Origin: a virus
Length of the DNA: 22,004 nt
IMG/VR virus record: IMGVR_UViG_3300045964_000062
Location: 1-22,004 of that record
Direction: 5' to 3' (one strand)
A model generated the notes under the pieces. The model made no database searches and was not told the origin of the DNA. It saw only the letters and a list, made by a program, of their open reading frames with translations. Made by a program: the position numbers and the translations under genes. Positions within the stretch are counted from its first letter, which is position 1, and every line of letters begins with the position of its first letter. This document shows, in pieces, positions 1 to 5,148 of the stretch.

Positions 1-100
<100 letters not shown>

Positions 101-119
<19 letters not shown>

Positions 120-370
120 GCGATGATGCTGATGACGGCCCGCATCGGTGCCACGAGTCGGCCCACGGGGTCCAATTTCGTTTTGCCGGTGGGTCCGTTC
201 GCCGCCAACTCCCCCAGTCCTCGGGTTGTGCCCCAATAACGGATGCACTGAGCGTCCTCGATTACGAGCTTGTCACCGACTTCACGCGACTTGCCGACGT
301 AGACCCAGCCGCGATCAAGCACGACAATCTGCTGCGGACCGAGGTCGATTTGTTCTCCTGCTTCTTTCAT
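101..370 (-). CDS. Small phage protein, 89 aa, with conserved RYWGTTRGLGEL core
   Basis: Start ATG at 370-368 is preceded by AAGGTG at good spacing (AAGGTGACTCATG), a clear ribosome binding site. The protein has a beta-rich look, with a conserved-looking core around residues 44-54 (RYWGTTRGLGEL) followed by a GPTGKTKLDPV turn and a hydrophobic C-terminus (RAVISIIAC). I recall small phage proteins with the same WGTT-GLGEL-GPT pattern, possibly related to the DUF6948-type family, but I cannot confirm this. No catalytic motif or transmembrane segment is visible. Its 3' end overlaps the start of the Gly-X repeat gene by 19 bp, so the two are probably made from one transcript in a coupled way. Function unknown. 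Confidence 0.8.
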
Positions 371-390
371 GAGTCACCTTGTCAGTGGGG

Positions 391-723
391 TTAGTGCGGC
401 CGGTCCTCTTCAGGTTGGCTGTGTTGTCCCATGCTCTGCTGAGGAGTCGAAGCCGAACCGGCCGCAAAAGTGTCTCTGCGCTGGCTATTGTCCCGCATGC
501 GTTCCATCCACCACCGGCCCGGGCCTCTGCGGCCGTCACCGACACTGCGCCGGCGTGAGCACATGATACGGGCGTAGTACTCACCCGTCTCACCGCAGAA
601 CATCGGGTCGTCATGCCTGGCGGCAAGCCAGCGTTGGGAGAGTTCGGAGTAGCTTGCCTGGTCGATCCAGACCTTGGCCACAGGATCGACGCCGCTGTTG
701 CCGTTGGAGGGACGGTCGCTCAT
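391..723 (-). CDS. Phage orphan, 110 aa
   Basis: The start ATG (723-721) overlaps the stop of the upstream gene as ATGA, the signature of coupled translation used throughout this block. Residues about 18-55 carry the best-ordered part: WIDQASYSELSQRWL, then DPMF, then GETGEYYARIM. This W-I-D-x-A-S-Y / GDPMF / GETGEYY pattern recurs in small phage early proteins that I recall, none with a known role. The rest, residues 56-110, is rich in Arg, Ser and Gln, looks disordered, and may be a lineage-specific tail. An overlapping minus-strand frame at 315-626 was judged a shadow because it lacks the coupled start. Function unknown. Confidence 0.75.
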   Translation of the reverse strand: MSDRPSNGNSGVDPVAKVWIDQASYSELSQRWLAARHDDPMFCGETGEYYARIMCSRRRSVGDGRRGPGRWWMERMRDNSQRRDTFAAGSASTPQQSMGQHSQPEEDRPH

Positions 724-965
724 GTCATTCCCAGTTGGTGCGTTGCCTTGGGCGAGGCCGCGACCTGGTGGATGGCGGCTTGGATCGCCTGGGTCCAGCA
801 GCCGCGGCAGAGGTCAGGCGGTGGCCAGGCGTGGTCCAGAAACCCGACACTCATAGAGACCACGACGTGTTTTCCAGAGAGCTTGAGATCCTGCTGCACG
901 ACCTCAAGGAAGTGCTCCGCAACAGCCTCGGTCCCGCAGGCATCGCATTTGAGTCTGAGTTTCAT
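720..965 (-). CDS. Small four-cysteine (putative zinc-binding) protein, 81 aa
   Basis: It is coupled to both neighbours by ATGA overlaps: its start ATG (965-963) overlaps the stop of the 73-aa gene, and its own stop overlaps the ATG of the next gene. Two C-x-x-C knuckles are visible, C7/C10 near the N-terminus (CDAC) and C53/C56 (CRGC). They are about 43 residues apart, with a beta-like segment (KHVVVSMSVGFL) between them. This spacing is typical of a small Cys4 zinc ribbon-like fold and suggests a nucleic-acid or protein-binding accessory protein. The family is not recognised. Zinc binding is inferred only from the cysteines. Confidence 0.75.
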   Translation of the reverse strand: MKLRLKCDACGTEAVAEHFLEVVQQDLKLSGKHVVVSMSVGFLDHAWPPPDLCRGCWTQAIQAAIHQVAASPKATHQLGMT

Positions 966-1183
966 CGGCTACTCTGAAAGGGCATCCAGTTCACGCCGTC
1001 GGCGCTCCATTGCCAGTGGTCGGGGACGGTTGCGAAATCGTAGTGTTCGTCCTGGCTCGCGAGCTGAAACGAGACGTCGCTGAACTGGACGACCTGGTAG
1101 GTGGTGCCGAACTCCGGGAGCCGAACCCAGACAAGCGGGAAATCGCGCCAGAGAAAGGACGTGGGGACGGGATGCGAGCTCAT
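962..1183 (-). CDS. Small hypothetical phage protein, 73 aa
   Basis: The start ATG at 1183-1181 lies 11 bp after the previous stop, and its stop overlaps the next ATG as ATGA. The protein is aromatic-rich: FLWRDFPLVWVRLPEFG near residues 10-26, and a C-terminal DHWQWSADGVNW motif. This suggests a small beta-sheet or jelly-roll-like domain; the WQWSADGVNW segment resembles loops in carbohydrate-binding or baseplate proteins, but that is weak. A competing minus frame at 969-1259 is Arg/Pro/Ser-rich and was rejected as a shadow. No family recognised, function unknown. Confidence 0.65.
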   Translation of the reverse strand: MSSHPVPTSFLWRDFPLVWVRLPEFGTTYQVVQFSDVSFQLASQDEHYDFATVPDHWQWSADGVNWMPFQSSR

Positions 1184-1194
1184 GGGATCGCCTG

Positions 1195-1395
1195 TCAGAA
1201 ATCGTCGCTCGGAAAGGCGCCGTCATCGCATTCGGCGAAGCACAAAAACACGGCGACAATCAGACACCCGCTCGCGCCGACCAGGAGCACCAGCCCCGCC
1301 AGGAACCCCTCGGCTGCGATGGCGGCCAGGGCCATCACCAACCACACCACCCAAAACGGCAGGCTCCAGAGGATGCGGGACGTGCGAGGTTTCAT
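1195..1395 (-). CDS. Small two-helix membrane protein, 66 aa
   Basis: The start ATG (1395-1393) overlaps the upstream stop as ATGA. There is a basic N-terminus (MKPRTSR) and then two hydrophobic segments. The first is about residues 10-32 (LPFWVVWLVMALAAIAAEGF) and the second about 33-54 (AGLVLLVGASGCLIVAVFL). An acidic tail, ECDDGAFPSDDF, follows. By the positive-inside rule the first helix would have its N-terminus in the cytoplasm, giving a hairpin with both ends inside. It sits in the early block, not next to lysis genes. A holin role is therefore possible but unsupported; superinfection exclusion is another possibility. Function unknown. Confidence 0.7.
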   Translation of the reverse strand: MKPRTSRILWSLPFWVVWLVMALAAIAAEGFLAGLVLLVGASGCLIVAVFLCFAECDDGAFPSDDF

Positions 1396-1847
1396 TTCAC
1401 GTTTTCGTACCAGCCCACGTCATCCGGGATGCCCATGGACCGTCGATCCGCGATGTGTTTCTGAATGCGAACAATGGAGGCGTCATGTCCTTCGATCTGC
1501 TTGCGATGTTCGGCGATAGAGAGTTCCCAGTCCGCGACGGTCGCCAGGCCGGCACCCGCATAACCGTCATTCTCGGTTGGAACCGCGATGGGAAGATCCG
1601 CGAACTCTTCGCCTGGGAGATGCAACTGCTCGCAGATCGCCACTGTGCATTTCGATCGCATCTTCGAACGGATTGCGTCAGCGATCGCATGAATGACTCC
1701 CGCCCTGGCGTAATCCTCAAATTCGCCCCAATGCTTCTCGACCCAGGTCTCGGCGAACTCTTCAGGAACGACTCCGTGGATCTCCTGAATCTCCAGGACA
1801 AAGGCGTCAATGCAATCGGCTTTCAGTCTCTTGAATTCGGCATTCAT
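1392..1847 (-). CDS. Hypothetical early protein, 151 aa, helical C-terminus
   Basis: The open frame extends far upstream (to 2915), but that part is the Arg/Pro-rich shadow of the ParB-like gene. The true start is the ATG at 1847-1845 (MNAEFKRLKADC), which overlaps the ParB-like stop as ATGA. Residues 1-65 are predicted helical and acidic (VLEIQEIHGVVPEEF, ETWVEKHWGEFEDYAR). Residues about 75-95 form a Pro-rich linker (LPGEEFADLPIAVPTEN). Residues about 103-140 form a likely coiled coil (VADWELSIAEHRKQIEGHD). No catalytic motif is recognised. Coupling to the ParB-like gene suggests it may act with it, but this is inference from order alone. Confidence 0.75.
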   Translation of the reverse strand: MNAEFKRLKADCIDAFVLEIQEIHGVVPEEFAETWVEKHWGEFEDYARAGVIHAIADAIRSKMRSKCTVAICEQLHLPGEEFADLPIAVPTENDGYAGAGLATVADWELSIAEHRKQIEGHDASIVRIQKHIADRRSMGIPDDVGWYENVK

Positions 1848-2743
1848 TCGATCTCTCCAAGGTACCCTGTGAACTCCTCCACAGTGTGTTGTAGACCCTC
1901 CCGATAGACCGCCTTCGCCTCTGCGTTCCGGTTCCAGAATTCCTGCCGGCGCTCTCGTCCGAACTTCCTCAGTGCGATCGCATGCTGACAATGGGAGCCG
2001 TAGGCAACGCGCACTTCCTGTATCCGCCGGGCCTTCTTCTTCTCGTCGGTTTCCGGTTCTCCGGTGTCCGGCCTTGCAGGCTTCGCTCTGGTCCTGGATG
2101 ACGCTGCGGTGATGCGTTCTCGGATCTCGACAGCAAGGTCGGGGTCGACTTTCAGCCGCTCGGCCATCTCGACGATCACTCCGTGACCCAATCCCGTCTG
2201 ACCGCTCGCGATGACGCTCGCCGCCTCTGGCACCGTGGCCGCGATCGTGTCGACAGCGGCCGCAAACTCGCCGTCGCGAACAATGGTGTTTTTTGAGACT
2301 CCGTGTTGCCGAGCAAGCCGATCGCACGTTCGACTGCTGAAGTGGTCCCCATTTTGGGAACCACTTCGCTCCTTCCCCTTGCCGCCGTCGTGAACCGCTT
2401 TCTTCTCCAGATTGTAGAGCCGCCCACGGAGCAGCCGCGATTCCTCCGGGGTCAGGTTGCGCCGGGCGAGCTGGTTCGCGATCGCCCAACGCAGGGCATC
2501 GTCCTGGTTCTCGAACGCGAGCTCGCGAACCGGAGGTTCGATCCCGCGCTCCTTCGCCCAGGCAAACCGGTTGTGCCCGTCCAGGAGAATCCGGTTGAGC
2601 CTCGGCTGCGCCCAGACGATCAGCGGCGCAAGGATACCGTTCTTGTCGAGGTCGGCGTGGAGATTGGCCCGCTCCTCCGGCGTCAGCGGCCGGTGCAGGC
2701 TGGAAAACGGGTGGATCAAGACGATGGCGGATGGTGCTTTCAT
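1844..2743 (-). CDS. ParB/Srx-domain DNA-binding protein, 299 aa
   Basis: I chose the ATG at 2743-2741 over an in-frame ATG 30 bp upstream because a strong Shine-Dalgarno (GGAGGAGAG) sits 8-11 nt before it. Residues about 8-75 match a ParB N-terminal domain: PFSSLHRPLTPEE, GILAPLIVW, and RILLDGHNRF at the ParB box position, where chromosomal ParB has the GERR motif. Residues about 80-105 carry DDALRWAIANQLARRNLTPEE, common in phage ParB-like proteins. A helix-turn-helix follows at about 135-155 (CDRLARQHGVSKNTIVRDGEF). Such proteins are known as partition factors, CTP switches or transcription and replication regulators; which applies here is unknown. No ParA-like partner is in the window, so plasmid-type partition is not supported. 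More likely an early-gene regulator or replication-linked factor. Confidence 0.85.
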   Translation of the reverse strand: MKAPSAIVLIHPFSSLHRPLTPEERANLHADLDKNGILAPLIVWAQPRLNRILLDGHNRFAWAKERGIEPPVRELAFENQDDALRWAIANQLARRNLTPEESRLLRGRLYNLEKKAVHDGGKGKERSGSQNGDHFSSRTCDRLARQHGVSKNTIVRDGEFAAAVDTIAATVPEAASVIASGQTGLGHGVIVEMAERLKVDPDLAVEIRERITAASSRTRAKPARPDTGEPETDEKKKARRIQEVRVAYGSHCQHAIALRKFGRERRQEFWNRNAEAKAVYREGLQHTVEEFTGYLGEIE

Positions 2744-2750
2744 GGGGATT

Positions 2751-2759
2751 CTCTCCTCC
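2751..2759 (-). promoter_or_regulatory. Shine-Dalgarno deciding the ParB-like start
   Basis: The minus-strand sequence GGAGGAGAG lies 7-11 nt before the ATG at 2743. The longer in-frame ATG at 2773 has no comparable site, so the shorter 299-aa product is preferred. Confidence 0.75.
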
Positions 2760-2769
2760 ACCCGAGGGC

Positions 2770-3006
2770 TCACGCGCGGATGACGATGGAATCGCGGCGG
2801 GAGATCGGACGGCCGCGTTTGCGCTTGGGCTGGGCTGCCACCTGGACGCAGGCCTCGACCTCGGAGCGCAGAACGAGCAGGCGGGTGCCGTCGTAATGAC
2901 GTTTGAACGTGCCAAGGCTGAAGCGCCGATGGATCTCGGGCACCGAACAGCGGAGGTATTCGGCGGCTTCGCGGGGCGTCATCCAGGGGGACCGGGTCTC
3001 GATCAT
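2770..3006 (-). CDS. Helix-turn-helix excisionase-like protein, 78 aa
   Basis: Start ATG at 3006-3004 follows GAGGAA at good spacing. Residues about 8-50 form a winged-helix/MerR-type helix-turn-helix of the excisionase family: WMTPREAAEYLRCSVPEIHRR, then GTFKRHYDGTRLLVLRSEVEA. The KRHYDGTRLLV part corresponds to the wing. A basic C-terminal tail follows (KRKRGRPISRRDS). Proteins of this size and fold next to a tyrosine integrase commonly act as recombination directionality factors, bending DNA at arm sites to favour excision. It lies about 270 bp from the integrase promoter region and on the opposite strand. The role as excisionase is inferred from fold and context. Alternative: a simple transcription regulator of the early operon. 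Confidence 0.8.
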   Translation of the reverse strand: MIETRSPWMTPREAAEYLRCSVPEIHRRFSLGTFKRHYDGTRLLVLRSEVEACVQVAAQPKRKRGRPISRRDSIVIRA

Positions 3007-3010
3007 AAAA

Positions 3011-3202
3011 TCATTTCCTCAGTTTCAGCGCGAATTGCTCGTCCCGTTCGCACCTTTCCACCATGTCCTCGAGGGCTTCCCTTCCCAGAATCCCCGTGTT
3101 GAGCCGGATGCGCTGGCACAAACTTTGAATCCGGATCTTCAGATCCAGGGGAACGCGGATATTGACGGAGGACGTGGCCTTGGCGGCTGGCCCCTTTTTC
3201 AC
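3011..3202 (-). CDS. Ribbon-helix-helix regulator, about 63 aa
   Basis: A ribbon-helix-helix (Arc/MetJ-type) domain fills the protein: the strand SVNIRVPLDLKIRIQSL is followed by a helix-turn-helix pair ending in REALEDMVERC. I placed the start at GTG 3202-3200 because AAGGAG (3214-3209) lies 6 nt upstream. An in-frame ATG at 3229 gives 72 aa but has no Shine-Dalgarno sequence, and its leader would overlap the half-sites at 3231-3257. These dimers usually bind inverted or direct short repeats and repress their own promoter. The TTTAC/GTAAA half-sites next door are the obvious candidate operator. It is the first gene of the leftward operon and lies divergent to the integrase, so it may control both. 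Confidence 0.8.
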   Translation of the reverse strand: MKKGPAAKATSSVNIRVPLDLKIRIQSLCQRIRLNTGILGREALEDMVERCERDEQFALKLRK

Positions 3203-3208
3203 GCCATT

Positions 3209-3214
3209 CTCCTT
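3209..3214 (-). promoter_or_regulatory. Shine-Dalgarno supporting a GTG start
   Basis: AAGGAG on the minus strand with a 6-nt spacer to GTG at 3202. The upstream ATG at 3229 has no such site, so this motif decides the start of the ribbon-helix-helix gene. Confidence 0.65.
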
Positions 3215-3230
3215 GCTAATGGCTTTCATA

Positions 3231-3257
3231 CGTAAATGAAGCTTTTACAGCGTAAAC
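3231..3257. promoter_or_regulatory. Candidate operator: three TTTAC/GTAAA half-sites
   Basis: GTAAA at 3232-3236, TTTAC at 3244-3248 and GTAAA at 3252-3256. The last two form a perfect inverted repeat with a 3-bp spacer. The first and third are direct repeats exactly 20 bp apart, two helical turns. They sit immediately upstream of the ribbon-helix-helix gene in an AT-rich patch between divergent transcripts. Binding by that protein is inferred. Confidence 0.45.
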
Positions 3258-3319
3258 ATTTGGTGGCAAATAAAAACACGTGAAACAATGTGAAACACAG
3301 GGTCAGATAGCATCGGAAA
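3244..3319. promoter_or_regulatory. Divergent promoter/control region with GTGAAACA repeat pair
   Basis: The stretch is AT-rich compared with its surroundings. On the plus strand TTTACA (3244-3249) resembles a -35 box, but the -10 partner is poor. On the minus strand TTGCCA and TAAAAG are spaced by 16 bp, also weak. Two exact GTGAAACA octamers begin at 3280 and 3290, one helical turn apart, and look like an operator or activator site. The first octamer contains the GTG that opens the integrase frame. No consensus promoter can be claimed. Confidence 0.35.
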
Positions 3320-4704
3320 ATGAAGCGGCCATCACGGCAGACCGGCGAGACGCGTTCGATGAATGTGAGGGTCCAGGCGGTCCTCTACGACATCGTTCAG
3401 GACGTGGCGATTCGTCGCGGCCAGGCGTCGGTTTCAAGCGTGGTCCGGGAAACGTTGGAAAAGGAGTTCTCAGGCGAACTGAAAGAGCGGATGCGCGACA
3501 AGGTCCAGCATTCAGGTCCTGCGGAGGGGGACTCTATCACCACGGACCTTCCGGTCGCTGGTATGAGCGCCCCAAAATTGACGGAAAGCGCACCTGGCGA
3601 GTTCTTGAAAGCCGCACCCAAAAAGAAGCCAGGGAAGAAATCTATCTGAAGCGGGCCGACCAGGCCCGGAGCAAACTCGGGCTCGCAGCAAATCCATACT
3701 CCAGCAAACGGACGATCGGCGACATCCTGGGGGCGTATGCCAAAGCGGGCTTCCCGGACCGGCACCGGGAAAAACGGGATGGCAAGGCCCGCGCCACGGA
3801 AGAGCGGAACTGGAAGAATCTCGACCGGCACCTCGGGGCCATGCCCGCCGACGCCGTCTCGGCGCGGATGTGTGACACCTATGCCGACATCAGGCGTGGG
3901 GAAATCAGTGATTCAGGGCGTGCGGGAAATTGCACCGTCGACAAGGAGCTACAGACCCTCTCGATGGCGTTCACCTATGCCGTGCGAAGCGGCATCACCC
4001 CGAGCAACCCGATCCGGCACGACCGGCCCCGTTACGACCGCCCTTCGATGGCGCGCCATGCACGGGACTGCATGCCGGCGTCCGGGACCGAATTGCACCG
4101 GCTCGCGCACGCGCTGGCAGACGATCCACGCGGCGAGGTTCTGGCCTGGCAATGTCTCTTCTCGGCGCTGACCGGCTGCCGAACCGGCGAGATCCTACGG
4201 ATGCGCTTCGATGCTGCCCCGAGGAAGGCCGGATTTGTGGAGGGAGACTGGCTTTGGATCGAGCGACTCAAAGGTGGCGTCAACCCGTTCGTCGTCCTGC
4301 ATCCAGACCTGCGTGCGTGCATGGCCGCGCACCGCGCCTGGCACGCAGAGAAGCATCCCGACTCGCCCTGGTGGTTTCCGAGTCCGGAGGCCGGCATCGG
4401 GCCGGTTGACAATGCGAGCCTGGTCCATGCTCTGAAACGAATCTCGGCCGCCCTCGGACTTGGAGCGCGAACCGGTCATGGCCTGCGAGCATTCTACGTC
4501 ACCGTCCGACGATCGGCCGGGATCAGTGATGGCCAGGTGGCAGCCGAGATCGGGGACAAGACCTCGTCGCTCATCAGCACGACCTACGGCCAGATTCCGC
4601 CCGGCTGGCGGGGGGGTCCGGATCTCTCCTGGAGGCCGGCAAACGACCCTCCTTTCTGGGAGGTGTTCGCCCGTCTGCCTAGTGAAGGAGACGGGCGGGA
4701 TTAG
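3280..4704 (+). CDS. int: Tyrosine-family integrase (site-specific recombinase)
   Basis: Recombines attP with a host tRNA-Val gene by a tyrosine-linked intermediate. Counting from GTG 3280 (474 aa): arm-binding-type N-terminal segment from about residue 86 (GGLYHHGPSGRWYERPK), core-binding domain at about 150-245, catalytic domain after about 265. Catalytic residues seen are R301 (TGCRTGEI), K331 (RLKGG), H400 and R403 (TGHGLRAFY) and nucleophile Y436 (STTYG). The usual second His/Trp is replaced by D426 (EIGDK), 10 residues before the Tyr. The true start is uncertain: residues 1-80 look like a shadow of the ribbon-helix-helix frame, and there is no other in-frame ATG, GTG or TTG before the recognisable domain. 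The stop (4702-4704) lies inside an arm-site repeat. Adjacency to attP supports the role strongly. Confidence 0.88.
   Translation: MKQCETQGQIASENEAAITADRRDAFDECEGPGGPLRHRSGRGDSSRPGVGFKRGPGNVGKGVLRRTERADARQGPAFRSCGGGLYHHGPSGRWYERPKIDGKRTWRVLESRTQKEAREEIYLKRADQARSKLGLAANPYSSKRTIGDILGAYAKAGFPDRHREKRDGKARATEERNWKNLDRHLGAMPADAVSARMCDTYADIRRGEISDSGRAGNCTVDKELQTLSMAFTYAVRSGITPSNPIRHDRPRYDRPSMARHARDCMPASGTELHRLAHALADDPRGEVLAWQCLFSALTGCRTGEILRMRFDAAPRKAGFVEGDWLWIERLKGGVNPFVVLHPDLRACMAAHRAWHAEKHPDSPWWFPSPEAGIGPVDNASLVHALKRISAALGLGARTGHGLRAFYVTVRRSAGISDGQVAAEIGDKTSSLISTTYGQIPPGWRGGPDLSWRPANDPPFWEVFARLPSEGDGRD
3320..3649 (+). CDS. Second ribbon-helix-helix frame, probably the broken 5' part of the integrase gene
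   Basis: Residues about 14-60 of this frame read as a ribbon-helix-helix domain: MNVRVQAVLYDIVQDVAIRR, then QASVSSVVRETLEKEFSGEL. After about residue 65 the frame becomes a shadow of the integrase N-terminal DNA-binding region, and it ends at a TGA at 3647-3649. The integrase frame takes over one base earlier in phase. Inserting one G in the G5 run at 3526-3530 would join both frames into one continuous protein (PAEGGLYHHGPSGRWYERPK). The region is either a ribbon-helix-helix/integrase fusion broken by a one-base deletion or sequencing error, or a separate small gene overlapping the integrase. The start has only a weak ribosome site. Confidence 0.5.
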   Translation: MKRPSRQTGETRSMNVRVQAVLYDIVQDVAIRRGQASVSSVVRETLEKEFSGELKERMRDKVQHSGPAEGDSITTDLPVAGMSAPKLTESAPGEFLKAAPKKKPGKKSI

Positions 4705-4730
4705 TCCAAATTTTATACCAGTGGACTAAT
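4700..4730. repeat. Perfect 9-bp inverted repeat (ATTAGTCCA ... TGGACTAAT)
   Basis: ATTAGTCCA at 4700-4708 and its exact reverse complement at 4722-4730, separated by 13 bp. It straddles the integrase stop codon. It could be a third, inverted arm site or a hairpin at the end of the integrase mRNA. There is no U-run after it, so a classic intrinsic terminator is not supported. Confidence 0.6.
4701..4722 (+). repeat. Left arm-type repeat (P arm)
   Basis: Begins TTAGTCCA and contains TATACCA; matches the copy at 4921-4942 at 18 of 22 positions. It overlaps the integrase stop codon. Its first half is also one arm of the inverted repeat 4700-4730. Confidence 0.65.
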
Positions 4731-4805
4731 AAATCCCCGTTTTCAGCCCGTGATCAGAAATTCACAAGTGCTTGTAAAATAGCTAGGTTGCAAACGGGCG
4801 CTCGC

Positions 4806-4873
4806 GGGCGAAAAAAAGGGAGATCTGGTTTACACGGAGAAGGTCGCAGGTTCGAATCCTGCATCGCCCACCA
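4806..4873 (+). other. tRNA-Val(UAC)-like attP core, D-arm missing
   Basis: The 3' part reads as a bacterial tRNA-Val. It has an anticodon loop TTTACAC (4829-4835, anticodon UAC), variable segment AGGTC, T stem-loop GCAGG-TTCGAAT-CCTGC (4846-4862), acceptor strand ATCGCCC (4863-4869), discriminator A and encoded CCA. A GGGCGA at 4806-4811 can pair with TCGCCC. There is, however, no D arm (only about 11 A/G-rich bases), and the anticodon stem has two G-G mismatches. It is therefore not a functional tRNA by this reading. It is the tRNA-derived segment a phage carries so that integration restores the host gene's 3' half. Crossover probably falls within 4825-4873. Confidence 0.75.
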
Positions 4874-4920
4874 GGCTATCAATAACTTACGACGATCACG
4901 AATGAAGGCGAAAAACGAAT

Positions 4921-4942
4921 TTAGTCCAGTTCTTATACCACT
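4921..4942 (+). repeat. Right arm-type repeat (P' arm)
   Basis: Second copy of the TTAGTCCA ... TATACCA repeat, 220 bp from the first and in the same orientation, about 50 bp past the tRNA-like core. Its position mirrors an integrase arm site. Confidence 0.65.
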
Positions 4943-5010
4943 CACAAACACAGCCGCCGCCGACGGCGCCTGGCGAAGCATGGATGGCAATGCGGAAGAT
5001 GCGGGCAGAG

Positions 5011-5148
5011 CTACCTGCCGAAGTTCGTGCCGGATGCCGGCGGACAAGGGCACCGTGCTTTGCCAACTGTGATGCGATACGATTGATCCAATGTAGCGGC
5101 GCAGCCCGAGCACAGGGCCAGGGCAAGGGCGAGCGCCAGCCACTTCAT
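5011..5148 (-). CDS. Small lipoprotein, 45 aa
   Basis: The start ATG (5148-5146) overlaps the stop of the preceding gene as ATGA; the frame ends at TAG 5013-5011. The N-terminus MKWLALALALALCSGC is a signal peptide with a lipobox-like CSGC (L-C-S-G-C), so C16 would be the lipidated residue. The mature part is only about 30 residues and includes SYRITVGKARCPCPPAS. It is the last gene of the structural block before attP. Small phage lipoproteins include outer spanins (Rz1) and superinfection-exclusion lipoproteins. There is no inner-spanin or endolysin beside it and it is not strongly proline-rich, so neither role can be assigned. The signal peptide is the firm part of the call. Confidence 0.75.
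   Translation of the reverse strand: MKWLALALALALCSGCAATLDQSYRITVGKARCPCPPASGTNFGR

Larger units (their letters stand above)
4700..4942. other. Phage attachment site region (attP) with arm sites
   Basis: This 243-bp stretch between the convergent integrase and structural genes holds a tRNA-Val 3' half (4825-4873) as core. Left and right copies of a 22-bp repeat flank it at 4701-4722 and 4921-4942, matching 18 of 22 bases and lying in the same orientation. Integrases of this type bind a core and separate arm-type sites on both sides (P and P'). With phage genes on both sides, this is best read as an intact attP, so the genome is in the excised, virion or circular state. The gene-free stretch continues to 5010; nothing further is recognised at 4943-5010. 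Confidence 0.75.

Noticed and set aside
1195-1395. Two-helix membrane protein as a holin
   Set aside because: There is no endolysin or spanin next to it and it lies in the early block; topology alone is not enough.
1101-1907. 268-aa plus-strand frame
   Set aside because: Overlaps several coupled minus-strand genes and is Arg-rich; no supporting start context.
1392-2915. Long 507-aa minus frame
   Set aside because: Only its last 151 codons (from ATG 1847) are composition-normal; the upstream part is an Arg/Pro-rich shadow of the ParB-like gene.
4700-4730. Inverted repeat as an intrinsic terminator of the integrase mRNA
   Set aside because: Stem is 9 bp but the loop is 13 nt and no U-run follows; an arm-site reading explains it better.
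4764-4775. ACAAG-TG-CTTGT short inverted repeat inside attP
   Set aside because: Only 5-bp arms, not repeated elsewhere; could be chance. Not claimed as a binding site.
4788-5072. 94-aa plus-strand frame with RRFESCIAHQ
   Set aside because: Also a tRNA-derived pseudo-protein, running through the attP core and the lipoprotein gene on the opposite strand.
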